This document shows, in pieces, positions 8,701 to 17,326 of a stretch of DNA of 64,000 bases. A model generated the notes under the pieces. It was given only the letters and a program-made list of their open reading frames with translations. It made no database searches and was not told where the DNA came from. Source of the stretch: DATEDA01 sp963754305 (GTDB lineage: Bacteria > Pseudomonadota > Gammaproteobacteria > Burkholderiales > SG8-39); NCBI GenBank assembly GCA_963754305.1, contig CAVWFR010000026.1, forward strand, positions 1-64,000, in the 5' to 3' direction. The position numbers and the translations under genes were made by a program. Every line of letters begins with the position of its first letter. Position 1 is the stretch's first letter.

Positions 8701-9762
8701 CTAGTTCAGCGGCTGCGCGCGGACCCCGCGCGGGCCGGCGATGACGATCGCGTTCTCTTCGGCGCCGATGACTGCCGCCGCCGGCGCCGGCCGCTCGAGC
8801 TTGAGCGGGTTGAAGCTCGCGCCGTCGTCGGCGCTGACGAGGACGTGGCCCGCCTGGCTGACGAGCACCAGGCGCCCCGCATCCACCGCGCCGCCGGTGA
8901 GCCCGACCTGGAGGCCGGTCTCGATCTTCTGCCAGGTCTTGCCGCCGTCGGCGCTGCGGAACGCGTTACCCCTGAGGCCGAACACCACGGCGCTCTTCGC
9001 GCTGCCGGTGATCCCGAACAGCGTGCCCTGGTACGGCAGCTCGAGCGCGCGGAACCGGCCGCTCTGCGCGTCGAGCTTGAGCAGCAATCCCTGCTCGCCG
9101 GCGATGTACAGCGCGCCGCCCGCCGGCCGGATCGCGTAGAGATGCAGCGTCTTCGGGTTGTCAGTGCGATGGAGCCACGGCTCCCACGTCTTGCCCCCAT
9201 CCGCCGTGCGCAGGATGAGGTTGAAGGCGCCGACGACGAAGCCGGTCCGCTCGTTCTCGAACCAGACGTCGAGGAACGGGTTCTCCGCGCCCTGCTCGGC
9301 GAAGCGCTTCGCCTCGTCCAGCAGCTTCGCCGCGTCGCCCGACCCGCCTTTCGCGGCTTCGGCGGCGTACCAGGCGACCATCGCCTGGCCGGCGCTGCGT
9401 CCGTCGAGCTGGCGGATCCAGGTCGCGCCGGCGTCGGCACTGTGCAGCACGACGCCGTCGTGCCCGACCGCCCAGCCGTGCGACGGCGTCGGGAAGGTCA
9501 CCGCCACGAGGTCCGAGCTCACCGGGACTTTCGCCTGCACCCAGGTGCGGCCCGCGTCGTCGGAGTAGAGCACGTGCCCGCGCTGGCCGACCGCGACGAC
9601 GCGCTTGCCGGCGCGCGCGAGCCCGTTGAGGAGGCCCATCCGTGCGAACGCGCTCGCCGCGGCCGGCGTGTCGAGCACGTCGCGCAACTCCGCCGCCGGC
9701 GAAGCAGCCGGCGCGAGCAGCGCGAACGAAGCGAGCGCGGCACCGAAAATCCTGCGCGACAT
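8701..9762 (-). CDS. Ycf48/BNR-type periplasmic beta-propeller protein
   Basis: The 353-residue product begins with a signal peptide (cleavage near SPAAE, residue 24) and then repeats the Asp-box/BNR pattern S-x-D-x-G-x-T-W: YSDDAGRTW, HSADAGATW, RTADGGKTWEPW, RSADGGKTWQ and SADDGASF. This predicts a beta-propeller like the photosystem II assembly factor Ycf48 (HCF136). In non-photosynthetic Proteobacteria such proteins are found beside DUF1302, DUF1329 and MMPL genes, exactly as here, so a scaffold or assembly role for the export complex is more plausible than anything photosynthetic. The gene lies between the DUF1329 and RND genes in one operon. Confidence 0.87.
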   Translation of the reverse strand: MSRRIFGAALASFALLAPAASPAAELRDVLDTPAAASAFARMGLLNGLARAGKRVVAVGQRGHVLYSDDAGRTWVQAKVPVSSDLVAVTFPTPSHGWAVGHDGVVLHSADAGATWIRQLDGRSAGQAMVAWYAAEAAKGGSGDAAKLLDEAKRFAEQGAENPFLDVWFENERTGFVVGAFNLILRTADGGKTWEPWLHRTDNPKTLHLYAIRPAGGALYIAGEQGLLLKLDAQSGRFRALELPYQGTLFGITGSAKSAVVFGLRGNAFRSADGGKTWQKIETGLQVGLTGGAVDAGRLVLVSQAGHVLVSADDGASFNPLKLERPAPAAAVIGAEENAIVIAGPRGVRAQPLN

Positions 9763-9828
9763 GTCTCCTCCTGGTCGGTGGTAGCGCGGTGCGGGCGCCT
9801 CTCGAGGGCCGCCCGCACCGCGATGTTG

Positions 9829-11184
9829 TTATCGGAGGCCGCTGCCCGCGAGCGAGTCGGCGGTCCACTCGCGATCAGGCAGCGCCTTCGTGTGGCGCAT
9901 GCCGCCGGTCTCGGCGATGAAGCCGGTCAGCGAGTACACGCGCGCGACGAGGTCGTAGTGGCTGAACATGTCGGTGTACGGCGCCGGCAGGTCGTAGCTC
10001 GGCGCCATGTAGGCGAAGCCCGGAGCGATACAGCTGACCACGCGCGTCGTATTCGTCGGAGGCGAGCGCCGCCCACGAATCCTCGTCCAGGTAGAAGACG
10101 CGCTTGCTGTACACGTGGCGCTTGCCTTCGCGCAGCGTCGCCTCGACCACCCACACGCGGTGCAGCTCCCAGCGCACGAGATCGGGGTTCAGGTGGTTGG
10201 GCTTCAGCAGCTCGTCCTGCTTCGCCTTGTAGACGGCCGCGTAGGCGTTGTAAGGGACGTACATCTCCTTCTTGCCGACCAGCTTGAAATCGAACCGGTC
10301 CATCGAGCCGTTGAAGATGAACGTGTCGTCGAACGTGGTGGCCCCGGCCGTGCCCGGGTTCGGGCGTGTCGTGCGACGAAGTCGGGCGCGACCTTCACGC
10401 GGCGCTGGCCCGGCAGGTAGCTCCACGCGCGGCGGTCCTTGCTGCCCGATGTCGAGCGGGTCGACGATCAGCAGCGCCTCGCCGGCGCGGCGCGCGGGCC
10501 CGGTGTAGGTGAGCTTGATTCGCCAGTAGGTTTCCGCCTCCTTCTTGCTGGCGTCCCAGAACGGGTACTCCTGCACGCTCATCCCTTCGGTGGCGAGCGT
10601 CGGCCGGCCGCTGGCGTCGACGTTCAGGTTGCGGTACTTCGCCTCGTAGGCCTGGCCGTTGAAACGCACCAGGTGGTTCCACATCGCCTCGTAGCCGTTC
10701 TGCGGGATCGGGAACGGGAAGCCCGCGTGCGCGCCCTGCATCGAGCGGCCGTCGTTGGTCGTCTTCGCCCGCGTCGCGCTCGCGACGGTGTTGTCGAGCA
10801 CGAACTTCGGGAACGCGACGGTGCGGTGCGTCTTGTAGACGTCCATCCGGAAGGTCGGGTAGGCCTTCATCAGCGCCTTCGCGCCCTCGGTGAGGCCGGC
10901 CTCGTGCTGCGCCATGTTCTTCGCGTCGATCGAGAAGAGCGGCTTCTCGGCGGCGAACGGGTCGGGCCGGATGCCGTCGCCCGGCTTGAAGCCGGCGGGC
11001 GGCGTGGTGAGGCCGCCGGTGTACTCGGGAATCGTCGCCGGCCTTGTTGCCGGGCTTCTCGGCGCCGATCGGGGTGAGGGTCGTGCCGAGCTTCTTGGCC
11101 TCCTCGGCGGTAACGCCCGCGTGCGCGAGGCCGCTCAAGGCGAGCGCCAGCGCGGCGGCGGTCAGACTCTTGCGTGAAATGCAT
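9829..11184 (-). CDS. DUF1329 periplasmic protein, multiply frameshifted
   Basis: The region encodes one DUF1329 protein of about 450 residues, spread over several frames. The start (ATG 11184) has a good AAGGAGG site five bases upstream, but the signal peptide (RKSLTAAALALALSGLAHA) lies in another frame, so an indel falls in the first codons. Further shifts lie near 11040, 10440, 10355-10375 (two) and 10018. Expected family blocks are all present across frames: PQNGYEAMWNHLVRFNGQ, WSYLPGQRRVKVAPDF, FNGSMDRFDFKLVGKKEM and APYTDMFSHYDLVARVY. DUF1329 proteins resemble LolB/LolA-type lipid carriers and pair with DUF1302. Either this copy is a young pseudogene or the sequence has errors; the latter fits the rest of the window. 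Confidence 0.82.
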
Positions 11185-11194
11185 TGCTTCCTCC

Positions 11195-12895
11195 TTAGAA
11201 GGTGGTCTTGAGGGTCAGGCTCACGAAGCCCCGGTCGGAGAGCAGGGTCGTGAGGCCGTTCTGTGACGTGACGGCGTTGCCGTTGTCCTTGTAGCGGCCG
11301 AACCAGTCGATGTACTTCAGGTCGACGCGGTACTTCTGGAAGATGTCGGCGCCGACGCCGATCGTGTAGTTGCCGTTCGCCTGGTTGCCGCCGAAGACGG
11401 TGGCGGCGTTGCCTGTCAGCCCGGTCGCGAACGTGAGCGGCGCCTGGAGATCCACGCCCGGGAAGACCTGGAACCAGGTCGGCGTGAAAGCGAGCGCCAG
11501 GCCGAAGAAGTTCTTGGTGGTGCAGCCGTCCCACTTGTTGCCCGGCTGGCCGGCCACCGTGCACCCCGGGTAGCCCACGGCATTGAACAGGTTCTGGCCG
11601 CTCTTCACGTCGGCCCATTGGCTCCATGTGAGCTCCAAGCCGTAGCTCGCGGTGTCGAACACCGGGGTCTTCGGAATGAGGCCGACGACGTTCACGAGAC
11701 CGTGGTAGGTGTCGCCGACCGGGCCGGGCGTCGTGCCGCGGGCGGGCGTGCCGGCCGCCGACGCGTTGCCGAGCACCTGCGAGTTGAGCGGCGTGTTGTG
11801 GCGGTACGAGAGCTCGGCCCCCACGCTGACCCCGGCGATGTTCTTCGCGAGGCTGATGCCCCACAGGTCGATGTCGTCCTTGTAGATCAGGTTGTAGACG
11901 CTGCGGTTGGGACCGACCTGGGTCAGCAGGGTCTGGGGCAGCTTGTCGGCGAAGTTGCGGTAGTAGAACCCGAGGGTTCCATCCAGCCATTCGGGGCTCC
12001 ACCGGGTGGTGAGGCCCCACTCGCCGCTCTGGCCGGGCTCGAAGGCATTTCCGCGCGTGGCGAACCCGAGCCCGGGCTGCGGGAGGAACTGCCGCACCGG
12101 GCCGTTGAAGACGAAGTCGACCGGGCCGGTGTAGGTGCCGCCTTCCGGGTAGCGGAACTCCTCCCACTGCCAGAAGTACTGCGCGGCGACCGAAACGGTA
12201 TCGGTGATCTGGGCCGTGCCCGACACCTGCCCCAGCGGCCGGAACAGCTCCTTCGCTTCGCTGCCCGGCGTCGCGAACCCCTTCTGCAGATCGAGCGGGT
12301 TCTGCGAGTAGGCGATGCCGTGGAGGTTGCCGCCGAGGAACAGCGACTCGCCCCAGTACAGGCTGAGGCGGCCCGCCTTGAGCGACGTGGGCACGGTACC
12401 GAGGTCGAAGTTCGCGAACCCGAACGCGTCGAGCAGCTCGCCCGACGGCCCGTGATAGAACCGCTTCGTGTACGGGGTGTACAGCCGGTTCGGATAGCTC
12501 GGGATGTTCACGAGCGGCGGGTTCGGGTTGCTGGAGCTGTCGCTGTCGTACGCGGCGTCGTACCAGCCCGCCCCGCTCACGCGGAACCCGAGCTGCTTCT
12601 TCCAGACGACGTCGAGCTCCGAGAGGACGTCGCCGCGGTTCGTGACCGCGTTGCCGGTGTTGAAGCTGTAGGTGCCCTCGTCGGAGACCGCCGAGTTGCC
12701 GATCTTGTTGTCGCGCCCTTCGACGCGCACGCCGAGGTTGTAGCGGAACGTGTTGTCCCAGCGGATGGACAGGTCCGGATTGCCGGTGTCGAACTCGAAT
12801 GCGAGCGCGCCGCCCGCAAGCGTCGCCGTGAACGCCGCGACCACCGCACCTGCACCCCGGCGCGCCGGCCGCCGGCTGCTCTTGATCTTGCTCAC
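11195..12895 (-). CDS. DUF1302 outer-membrane channel
   Basis: The 566-residue protein has a signal peptide (cleavage after about residue 32, before FEFDTG), many alternating amphipathic strands and a C-terminal phenylalanine (SLTLKTTF), the hallmark of an outer-membrane beta-barrel. DUF1302 features include the early SIRWDNTFRYNLGVRV block, a conserved GRLSLYWGESLFLGG motif near 168-182, and late strands YRVDLKYIDWFGRY. The family is related to FadL-type channels for hydrophobic compounds. The GTG start is preceded by GGGAG. It is the first gene of the DUF1302-DUF1329-Ycf48-RND operon and is divergent from etfB. Confidence 0.88.
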   Translation of the reverse strand: MSKIKSSRRPARRGAGAVVAAFTATLAGGALAFEFDTGNPDLSIRWDNTFRYNLGVRVEGRDNKIGNSAVSDEGTYSFNTGNAVTNRGDVLSELDVVWKKQLGFRVSGAGWYDAAYDSDSSSNPNPPLVNIPSYPNRLYTPYTKRFYHGPSGELLDAFGFANFDLGTVPTSLKAGRLSLYWGESLFLGGNLHGIAYSQNPLDLQKGFATPGSEAKELFRPLGQVSGTAQITDTVSVAAQYFWQWEEFRYPEGGTYTGPVDFVFNGPVRQFLPQPGLGFATRGNAFEPGQSGEWGLTTRWSPEWLDGTLGFYYRNFADKLPQTLLTQVGPNRSVYNLIYKDDIDLWGISLAKNIAGVSVGAELSYRHNTPLNSQVLGNASAAGTPARGTTPGPVGDTYHGLVNVVGLIPKTPVFDTASYGLELTWSQWADVKSGQNLFNAVGYPGCTVAGQPGNKWDGCTTKNFFGLALAFTPTWFQVFPGVDLQAPLTFATGLTGNAATVFGGNQANGNYTIGVGADIFQKYRVDLKYIDWFGRYKDNGNAVTSQNGLTTLLSDRGFVSLTLKTTF

Positions 12896-13007
12896 TCTTT
12901 TTCTCCCGTTGACGTTGCGATGATTCGGGTGCGACGCTCTGCGCCATCCTCAGGATCGGGATTCTCCGCAGCGGCGCCGCGGGCTCCCCCCCGGCGTCAG
13001 GGGGTAT

Positions 13008-13029
13008 GCGGGCGGGGGGCCCCGCCCGC
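13008..13029. other. GC-rich perfect inverted repeat in the divergent intergenic region
   Basis: Two 10-base arms (13008-13017 and 13020-13029) are perfect reverse complements separated by GG. A second short inverted repeat (CCCGCCGCGCGGGC) overlaps its right end. It lies between the DUF1302 operon and etfB, which are transcribed away from each other, so it cannot be a terminator for either and there is no T-run. It could be an operator or simply GC-rich sequence. Confidence 0.35.
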
Positions 13030-13160
13030 CGCGCGGGCGGCAGCCCCCGCGCGATGGGGGGTGGGGCGGCCGGGCGGCCGGCCTACCCTGCAGGGGTCGC
13101 GCACGGCGGTCGCGAAGGTCGCTCCGCGCTCCACGTCGTCAGCTGCAGAGAAAGGGTCCG

Positions 13161-13916
13161 ATGTCGATGAAAATCCTCGTTCCGATCAAGCGCGTGGTCG
13201 ACGCGAACGTCAAGGTGCGGGTGAAGGCCGACGGCACCGGCGTCGAGCTCGCCAACGTGAAGATGGCGATGAACCCGTTCGACGAGATCGCCGTCGAGGA
13301 AGCGGTGCGGCTGAAGGAGGCGGGTACCGCGACCGAGATCATCGCGGTGTCCTGCGGCCTGCAGGCCTGCCAGGAGACGCTGCGCACCGCGCTCGCCCTC
13401 GGCGCCGACCGGGCGATCCTGGTCGAGACCGATGCGGAGCTCCAGCCGCTCGCGGTGGCGAAGCTCCTGAAGGCGATCGTCGGCAAGGAATCCCCGCAGC
13501 TCGTCCTCATGGGCAAGCAGGCGATCGACGACGACAACAACCAGACCGGGCAGATGCTCGCCGCGCTGCTCGGGTGGCCGCAGGCGACCTTCGCCTCCAA
13601 GGTGAAGCTCGAAGGCGGCGGCGCGCAGGTCACGCGTGAGGTCGACGGCGGCCTGGAGACGGTGGCGGTCAAGCTGCCGGCGGTGGTGACGACCGACCTG
13701 CGCTTGAACGAGCCGCGTTACGTGACGCTGCCCAACATCATGAAGGCGAAGAAGAAGCCGCTGGAGACCCTCAAGCCCGACGCGTTGGGCGTGGACGTCG
13801 CGCCGCGGATTGCCACGCTGAAGGTCGAGGAGCCGGCGAAGCGGAAGAGCGGCATCAAGGTGGCCGATGCGAAGGCCCTGATCGAGAAGCTCAAGAACGA
13901 GGCGAAGGTGATCTGA
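13161..13916 (+). CDS. etfB: Electron transfer flavoprotein subunit beta
   Basis: The 251-residue product has the EtfB signature: KILVPIKRVVDANVKVRVK at the start, MNPFDEIAVEEAVRLKE, an AMP-binding region around LALGADRAILVE, and MGKQAIDDDNNQTGQMLAALLGWPQAT. ETF accepts electrons from acyl-CoA dehydrogenases and hands them to ETF:quinone oxidoreductase. The start at 13161 has GAAAGG upstream; the second ATG two codons later is an alternative. The stop overlaps the etfA start by one base (TGATG). It is divergent from the DUF1302 operon and 7.7 kb from an acyl-CoA dehydrogenase that would be a natural donor. Confidence 0.95.
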   Translation: MSMKILVPIKRVVDANVKVRVKADGTGVELANVKMAMNPFDEIAVEEAVRLKEAGTATEIIAVSCGLQACQETLRTALALGADRAILVETDAELQPLAVAKLLKAIVGKESPQLVLMGKQAIDDDNNQTGQMLAALLGWPQATFASKVKLEGGGAQVTREVDGGLETVAVKLPAVVTTDLRLNEPRYVTLPNIMKAKKKPLETLKPDALGVDVAPRIATLKVEEPAKRKSGIKVADAKALIEKLKNEAKVI

Positions 13917-14851
13917 TGACCATCCTCGTCATCGCCGAGCACGACAACGCGACCCTCAAGCCCTCGACGCTGCACACGCTCGGGGCGGCGAAGCAGATCG
14001 GGGGCGAGGTGCACGTCCTCGTCGCCGGTCAGGGTACGCAAGGCGTCGCCCAGGCCGCGAGCCAGGCGCGCGGGCGTGGCCAAGGTGCTGACCGCCGATT
14101 CGGCCCAGTCTACAAGGACCAGCTCGCGGAGAACCTCGCGGCGCTCGTGACCGGGCTCGCGAAGGACTACGGCCACGTGCTTGCGCCGGCGACGACCTTC
14201 GGCAAGAACTTCATGCCGCGCGTGGCGGCCCTGCTCGACGTCGGACAGGTGTCCGACATCAGCGCGGTGAAAAGCGCCGACACCTTCGTGCGGCCGATCT
14301 ACGCCGGCAACGCGCTCGCGACGGTGCAGTCGAAGGATCCGATCAAGGTCGTCACCGTGCGCTCGACCGGCTTCGATGCGGTACCCGCGACCGGCGGTTC
14401 GGCGCCGATCGAGCCCGTTCCCGCCGGCGCCGATACCGGCCTCTCCAGCCTGGTGGGGCGCGAGATCACCAAGAGCGAGCGGCCGGAGCTGACCGCGGCG
14501 CGGGTCATCGTTTCCGGCGGCCGCGGAATGGGGTCGGGCGAGAACTTCAAGATCCTGGAGCCGATCGCCGACAAGCTGAACGCCGCGATGGGGGCGAGCC
14601 GGGCGGCGGTGGACGCGGGGTTCGTGCCGAACGACTGGCAGGTGGGACAGACGGGCAAGATCGTGGCGCCCGACCTCTACATCGCGGTCGGCATCTCGGG
14701 CGCGATCCAGCATCTCGCCGGGATGAAGGACAGCCGGGTGATCGTCGCGATCAACAAGGACGAGGAGGCGCCGATCTTCCAGGTCGCCGACTACGGCATC
14801 GTCGGCGACCTCTTCAAGATCGTGCCGGAGCTCGCGACCGAGCTCGGGTGA
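13916..14851 (+). CDS. etfA: Electron transfer flavoprotein subunit alpha (internal compensating frameshifts)
   Basis: EtfA carries the FAD of the ETF dimer. The N-terminal ILVIAEHDN and the FAD domain (VIVSGGRGMGSGENFKILEP, GASRAAVDAGFVP, QVGQTGKIVAPDLYIAVGISG, INKDEEAPIFQVADYGIVGD) are well conserved. Between about 14065 and 14108 the translated residues do not match the family, whereas another frame there gives the expected GVAKVLTADSAQ. Two nearby single-base indels that cancel would explain this, leaving an intact reading frame of 311 residues with about 14 wrong residues. These look like base-call errors. Translationally coupled to etfB. Confidence 0.93.
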   Translation: MTILVIAEHDNATLKPSTLHTLGAAKQIGGEVHVLVAGQGTQGVAQAASQARGRGQGADRRFGPVYKDQLAENLAALVTGLAKDYGHVLAPATTFGKNFMPRVAALLDVGQVSDISAVKSADTFVRPIYAGNALATVQSKDPIKVVTVRSTGFDAVPATGGSAPIEPVPAGADTGLSSLVGREITKSERPELTAARVIVSGGRGMGSGENFKILEPIADKLNAAMGASRAAVDAGFVPNDWQVGQTGKIVAPDLYIAVGISGAIQHLAGMKDSRVIVAINKDEEAPIFQVADYGIVGDLFKIVPELATELG

Positions 14852-14883
14852 GCGGACGGCGAGCAAGGGCACCCGGGCGATCG

Positions 14884-15339
14884 ATGCGAGCGTCGTCGAC
14901 TCCGGTTGCGCTGGCTGCCGCAGCAGGGGTCGCAGGCTGCGCGGGCCACGGCGACGAGGCGGCCGTCAGCGTTCCGCTCGTCGCCACCCCGCGCAACGCG
15001 GGCGAGATCGGCCGGGCGTTCCTCATCCCACGCGGCCCGTCGACCGAGGTCGTCGTGGAAGTGAGCGGCGTGCCGCCGCAGCTCGCATCCCGGCGCGTCC
15101 ACCTGTACACGCTCCTCTACGACGGGCCGTGCGACCGGCTGCCGCCGCAACCGGCGCACGCGCTGACCGAGCGCGTCCTCGCGCGGTCGGGGCGGGCCGC
15201 CGTCGCCGGCGGGCCGTTCACCGTCTCGAACAGCGTAGCGCTGTCGCTCGACGCGCTGCGCCGCGCGTGCTACGCGATCGTCATCCGGACCAGCCCGGCG
15301 GACGGCGACGTCGAGATCTTCTGCGGGACCGTCGGATGA
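14884..15339 (+). CDS. Small secreted lipoprotein, paralogue of the one at 5632
   Basis: Starting at the ATG 14884 the product has 151 residues, with a short signal peptide and lipobox GVAGC. The blocks NAGEIGRAF, VSGVPPQ, VHLYTLLYDGPC, ALTERVLAR, YAIVIRTSPA and a C-terminal IFCGTVG match the 5632-6093 lipoprotein one for one. It begins 32 bases after etfA and 78 bases before a CoA-transferase gene, so it probably belongs to the etf transcript. I do not recognise a known family. Its two non-anchor cysteines are conserved in the paralogue, suggesting a disulfide-bonded periplasmic domain. Confidence 0.72.
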   Translation: MRASSTPVALAAAAGVAGCAGHGDEAAVSVPLVATPRNAGEIGRAFLIPRGPSTEVVVEVSGVPPQLASRRVHLYTLLYDGPCDRLPPQPAHALTERVLARSGRAAVAGGPFTVSNSVALSLDALRRACYAIVIRTSPADGDVEIFCGTVG

Positions 15340-15417
15340 CGGTAGGATTTCCCGACGGTTCACGATTTCGGCGCGGCGCCGGGCAATAGCCGCTTTCGCG
15401 GAAAACGAAGGACGACG

Positions 15418-16065
15418 ATGCAGATGATCTCGCTGGAGAAGGCGGTTGCGATGATCCCCGACGGCGCGAGCCTCATGATCGGCGGCTTCATGGCCGTCGG
15501 GACGCCCGAGCGGATCGTCGACGAGCTGGTGCGGCAGCGCAAGCGCGACCTGACCGTGATCGCCAACGACACCGCGACGCCCGGCGTGGGCATCGGCAAG
15601 CTCGTGCAGGCGAAGCTCGTGCGCAAGGCGATCGTCAGCCACATCGGCCTGAACCCGGAGACGCAGCGACAGATGCTGGCCGGCGAGATGGAGGTCGAGC
15701 TCGTGCCGCAGGGAACGCTCGTCGAGCGGATCCGCGCCGGCGGTTACGGCCTGGGCGGCATACTGACGTCGACCGGGGTGGGAACGGTGGTGGAGGAGGG
15801 GAAGCAGAAAGTGGCCGTGGCCGGAAAGGACTATCTGGTCGAGCCCGCGCTCCGGGCGGGCTTCGCTCTCGTCAACGCGTTCCTCGCCGATTACCTCGGC
15901 AATCTCGCCTACGCGCTGACCGCGCGCAACTTCAACCCGGTGATCGCGATGGCCGCCGAGACCGTCATCGTCGACGCGGACAACATCGTGCCGGTCGGCG
16001 TGATCGCTCCCGACCATGTCGTGACGCCGGCACCGGTCGTCGATTACCTCGTCGCACAGGGCTGA
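15418..16065 (+). CDS. 3-oxoacid CoA-transferase subunit A
   Basis: The 215-residue protein is the alpha subunit of a family I CoA-transferase (AtoD/ScoA type). The glycine-rich MIGGFMAVGTPERIVDEL near the start, the VIANDTATPGVGIGKLV block, HIGLNPETQRQM and AGGYGLGGILTSTGVGT are typical. Together with subunit B it transfers CoA between succinyl- or acetyl-CoA and a 3-oxo or short-chain acid. The acid substrate cannot be decided from sequence. Start ATG 15418; the beta subunit begins seven bases after the stop. Confidence 0.9.
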   Translation: MQMISLEKAVAMIPDGASLMIGGFMAVGTPERIVDELVRQRKRDLTVIANDTATPGVGIGKLVQAKLVRKAIVSHIGLNPETQRQMLAGEMEVELVPQGTLVERIRAGGYGLGGILTSTGVGTVVEEGKQKVAVAGKDYLVEPALRAGFALVNAFLADYLGNLAYALTARNFNPVIAMAAETVIVDADNIVPVGVIAPDHVVTPAPVVDYLVAQG

Positions 16066-16072
16066 ACCGGAC

Positions 16073-16726
16073 ATGGATCCGCAGACCATCATCGCCAAGC
16101 GCATCGCGCTCGAGCTGCGCGACGGAATGCTCGTGAACCTCGGCATCGGTATCCCGACCATGGTCGCCAACTTCGTGCCGCGGGGCATGCACGTCTTCTT
16201 CCAGTCCGAGAACGGACTGATCGGAACCGGCGCCGTGCCCGAGGAGGGGATGCATCACCGCCTGCTCACGGACGCCGGCGGACGGCCGGTCACGGCGCTC
16301 CCCGGCGCCGCCACCTTCGACAGCGCCATGTCCTTCGGCCTGATCCGCGGCGGGCATCTCGACATGACGGTGCTCGGCGCGCTGCAGGTCGACGGCTCCG
16401 GCCGCCTCGCCAACTGGATGATCCCCGGTAAGATGGTCCCGGGAATGGGCGGGGCGATGGATCTCGCGTCGGGTGCGAAGCGGGTGGTGATCGCCATGCA
16501 GCACAGCGCCAAAGGCAAGTCGAAGATCGTCAAGGCCTGCACGCTGCCGCTCACCTCCGCGCGGCCGGTCGACCTCGTCGTGACCGAGATGGCGGTGATC
16601 GCGTTCCCCTCGGGACGAGCCACGCTGCTCGAGACCGCTCCGGACGTCACGGTGCAGCAGGTGCTGGCCGCGACCGAAGCCGAGCTTGCCGTGGCGGACG
16701 GCGTCGCGGCGATGCGGATCCAGTAG
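16073..16726 (+). CDS. 3-oxoacid CoA-transferase subunit B
   Basis: The 217-residue beta subunit carries the family I active site in FFQSENGLIGTG, where the Glu of ENG forms the glutamyl-CoA intermediate. NLGIGIPTMVANFVPRG at the start and GKMVPGMGGAMDLASGAKRV in the middle are also conserved. It works as a heteromer with the preceding subunit in ketone-body or acetoacetate activation, consistent with a PHA/beta-oxidation neighbourhood. It is the last gene of the etf-CoA-transferase run; about 200 non-coding bases follow. Confidence 0.91.
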   Translation: MDPQTIIAKRIALELRDGMLVNLGIGIPTMVANFVPRGMHVFFQSENGLIGTGAVPEEGMHHRLLTDAGGRPVTALPGAATFDSAMSFGLIRGGHLDMTVLGALQVDGSGRLANWMIPGKMVPGMGGAMDLASGAKRVVIAMQHSAKGKSKIVKACTLPLTSARPVDLVVTEMAVIAFPSGRATLLETAPDVTVQQVLAATEAELAVADGVAAMRIQ

Positions 16727-16926
16727 GGCGCTAGCGTGTCCGCCGCGCGTCGCAATGGGAACGATGCGCCAACGTGCTGAGATCCCACTAAAGTAGAATT
16801 CGCCGCCCGAGCATGATCGGTAAAGTGGTGGTCGCGGGACTCGTGACCGCAAGCGGTGGGCGTGCGCCACCCCCGATGCATCGTTTCATGCGAGCTTCGA
16901 TGCCCGCCCGCTGAAGGAATCGAGCG

Positions 16927-17322
16927 ATGACCGAGACCCGAGAGCAGCAGCGACTCGCCGAAGCGCGCGAGCAGGCCGTGCCGTGGAAGCGATGGGGCCC
17001 GTACCTCAGCGAGCGCCAGTGGGGCACGGTGCGCGAGGACTACAGCGCCGACGGCAACGCCTGGGACTACTTCAGCCACGACCAGGCGCGGTCGCGCGCC
17101 TACCGCTGGGGCGAGTTCCAGACCGACCCGCACTGGCGCGACTGCATCCTGTTCTACGAATACTTCCACGGCGACATCGGCGCGGGGCTCGGCGCGAGCC
17201 ATCAGACCGGCTGGACGGGCCTCGTCGCGCGGCTGATCCAGATGTACGGGGTGCTCGAGCCGCGGGCATTGCTGGACGAGGGCAAACGCGGGTTCCACGC
17301 CACCGCTGCGCCCACGAGGTGA
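16927..17322 (+). pseudogene. Glucosidase (MGH1/GH63-like) reduced to its two ends by an in-frame deletion
   Basis: The 131-codon frame joins the start of a bacterial glucosidase (MTETREQQRLAEAREQ, then WGPYLSERQWGTVREDYS and FSHDQARSRAYRWGE) directly to its C-terminal end (FQTDPHWRDCILFYEYFHG, then GASHQTGWTGLVARLIQ). Family members are roughly 880 residues long, so about 750 residues including the catalytic region are missing. The junction is near 17112-17118. The frame is open and has a normal start and stop, so a short protein could be made, but it cannot be an active glycosidase. It lies four bases upstream of the GH13 amylase, a common pairing for the full-length gene. Confidence 0.8.
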
Positions 17323-17326
17323 GGCG

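Noticed and set aside
6258..8744. An 828-codon plus-strand frame opposite the MMPL gene
   Set aside because: It is the antisense shadow of a conserved transporter, with low-complexity charged composition and no recognisable domains.
8701..9762. A photosystem II assembly factor, implying a phototroph
   Set aside because: The beta-propeller repeats are shared, but no photosynthesis gene is present and the context is the DUF1302/MMPL export cluster.
13008..13029. The GC-rich hairpin as a transcription terminator
   Set aside because: It lies between divergent genes, upstream of both, and has no T-run.
16794..16799. A TAGAAT -10 box before the deleted glucosidase
   Set aside because: No acceptable -35 hexamer is found at 16-18 bases upstream.
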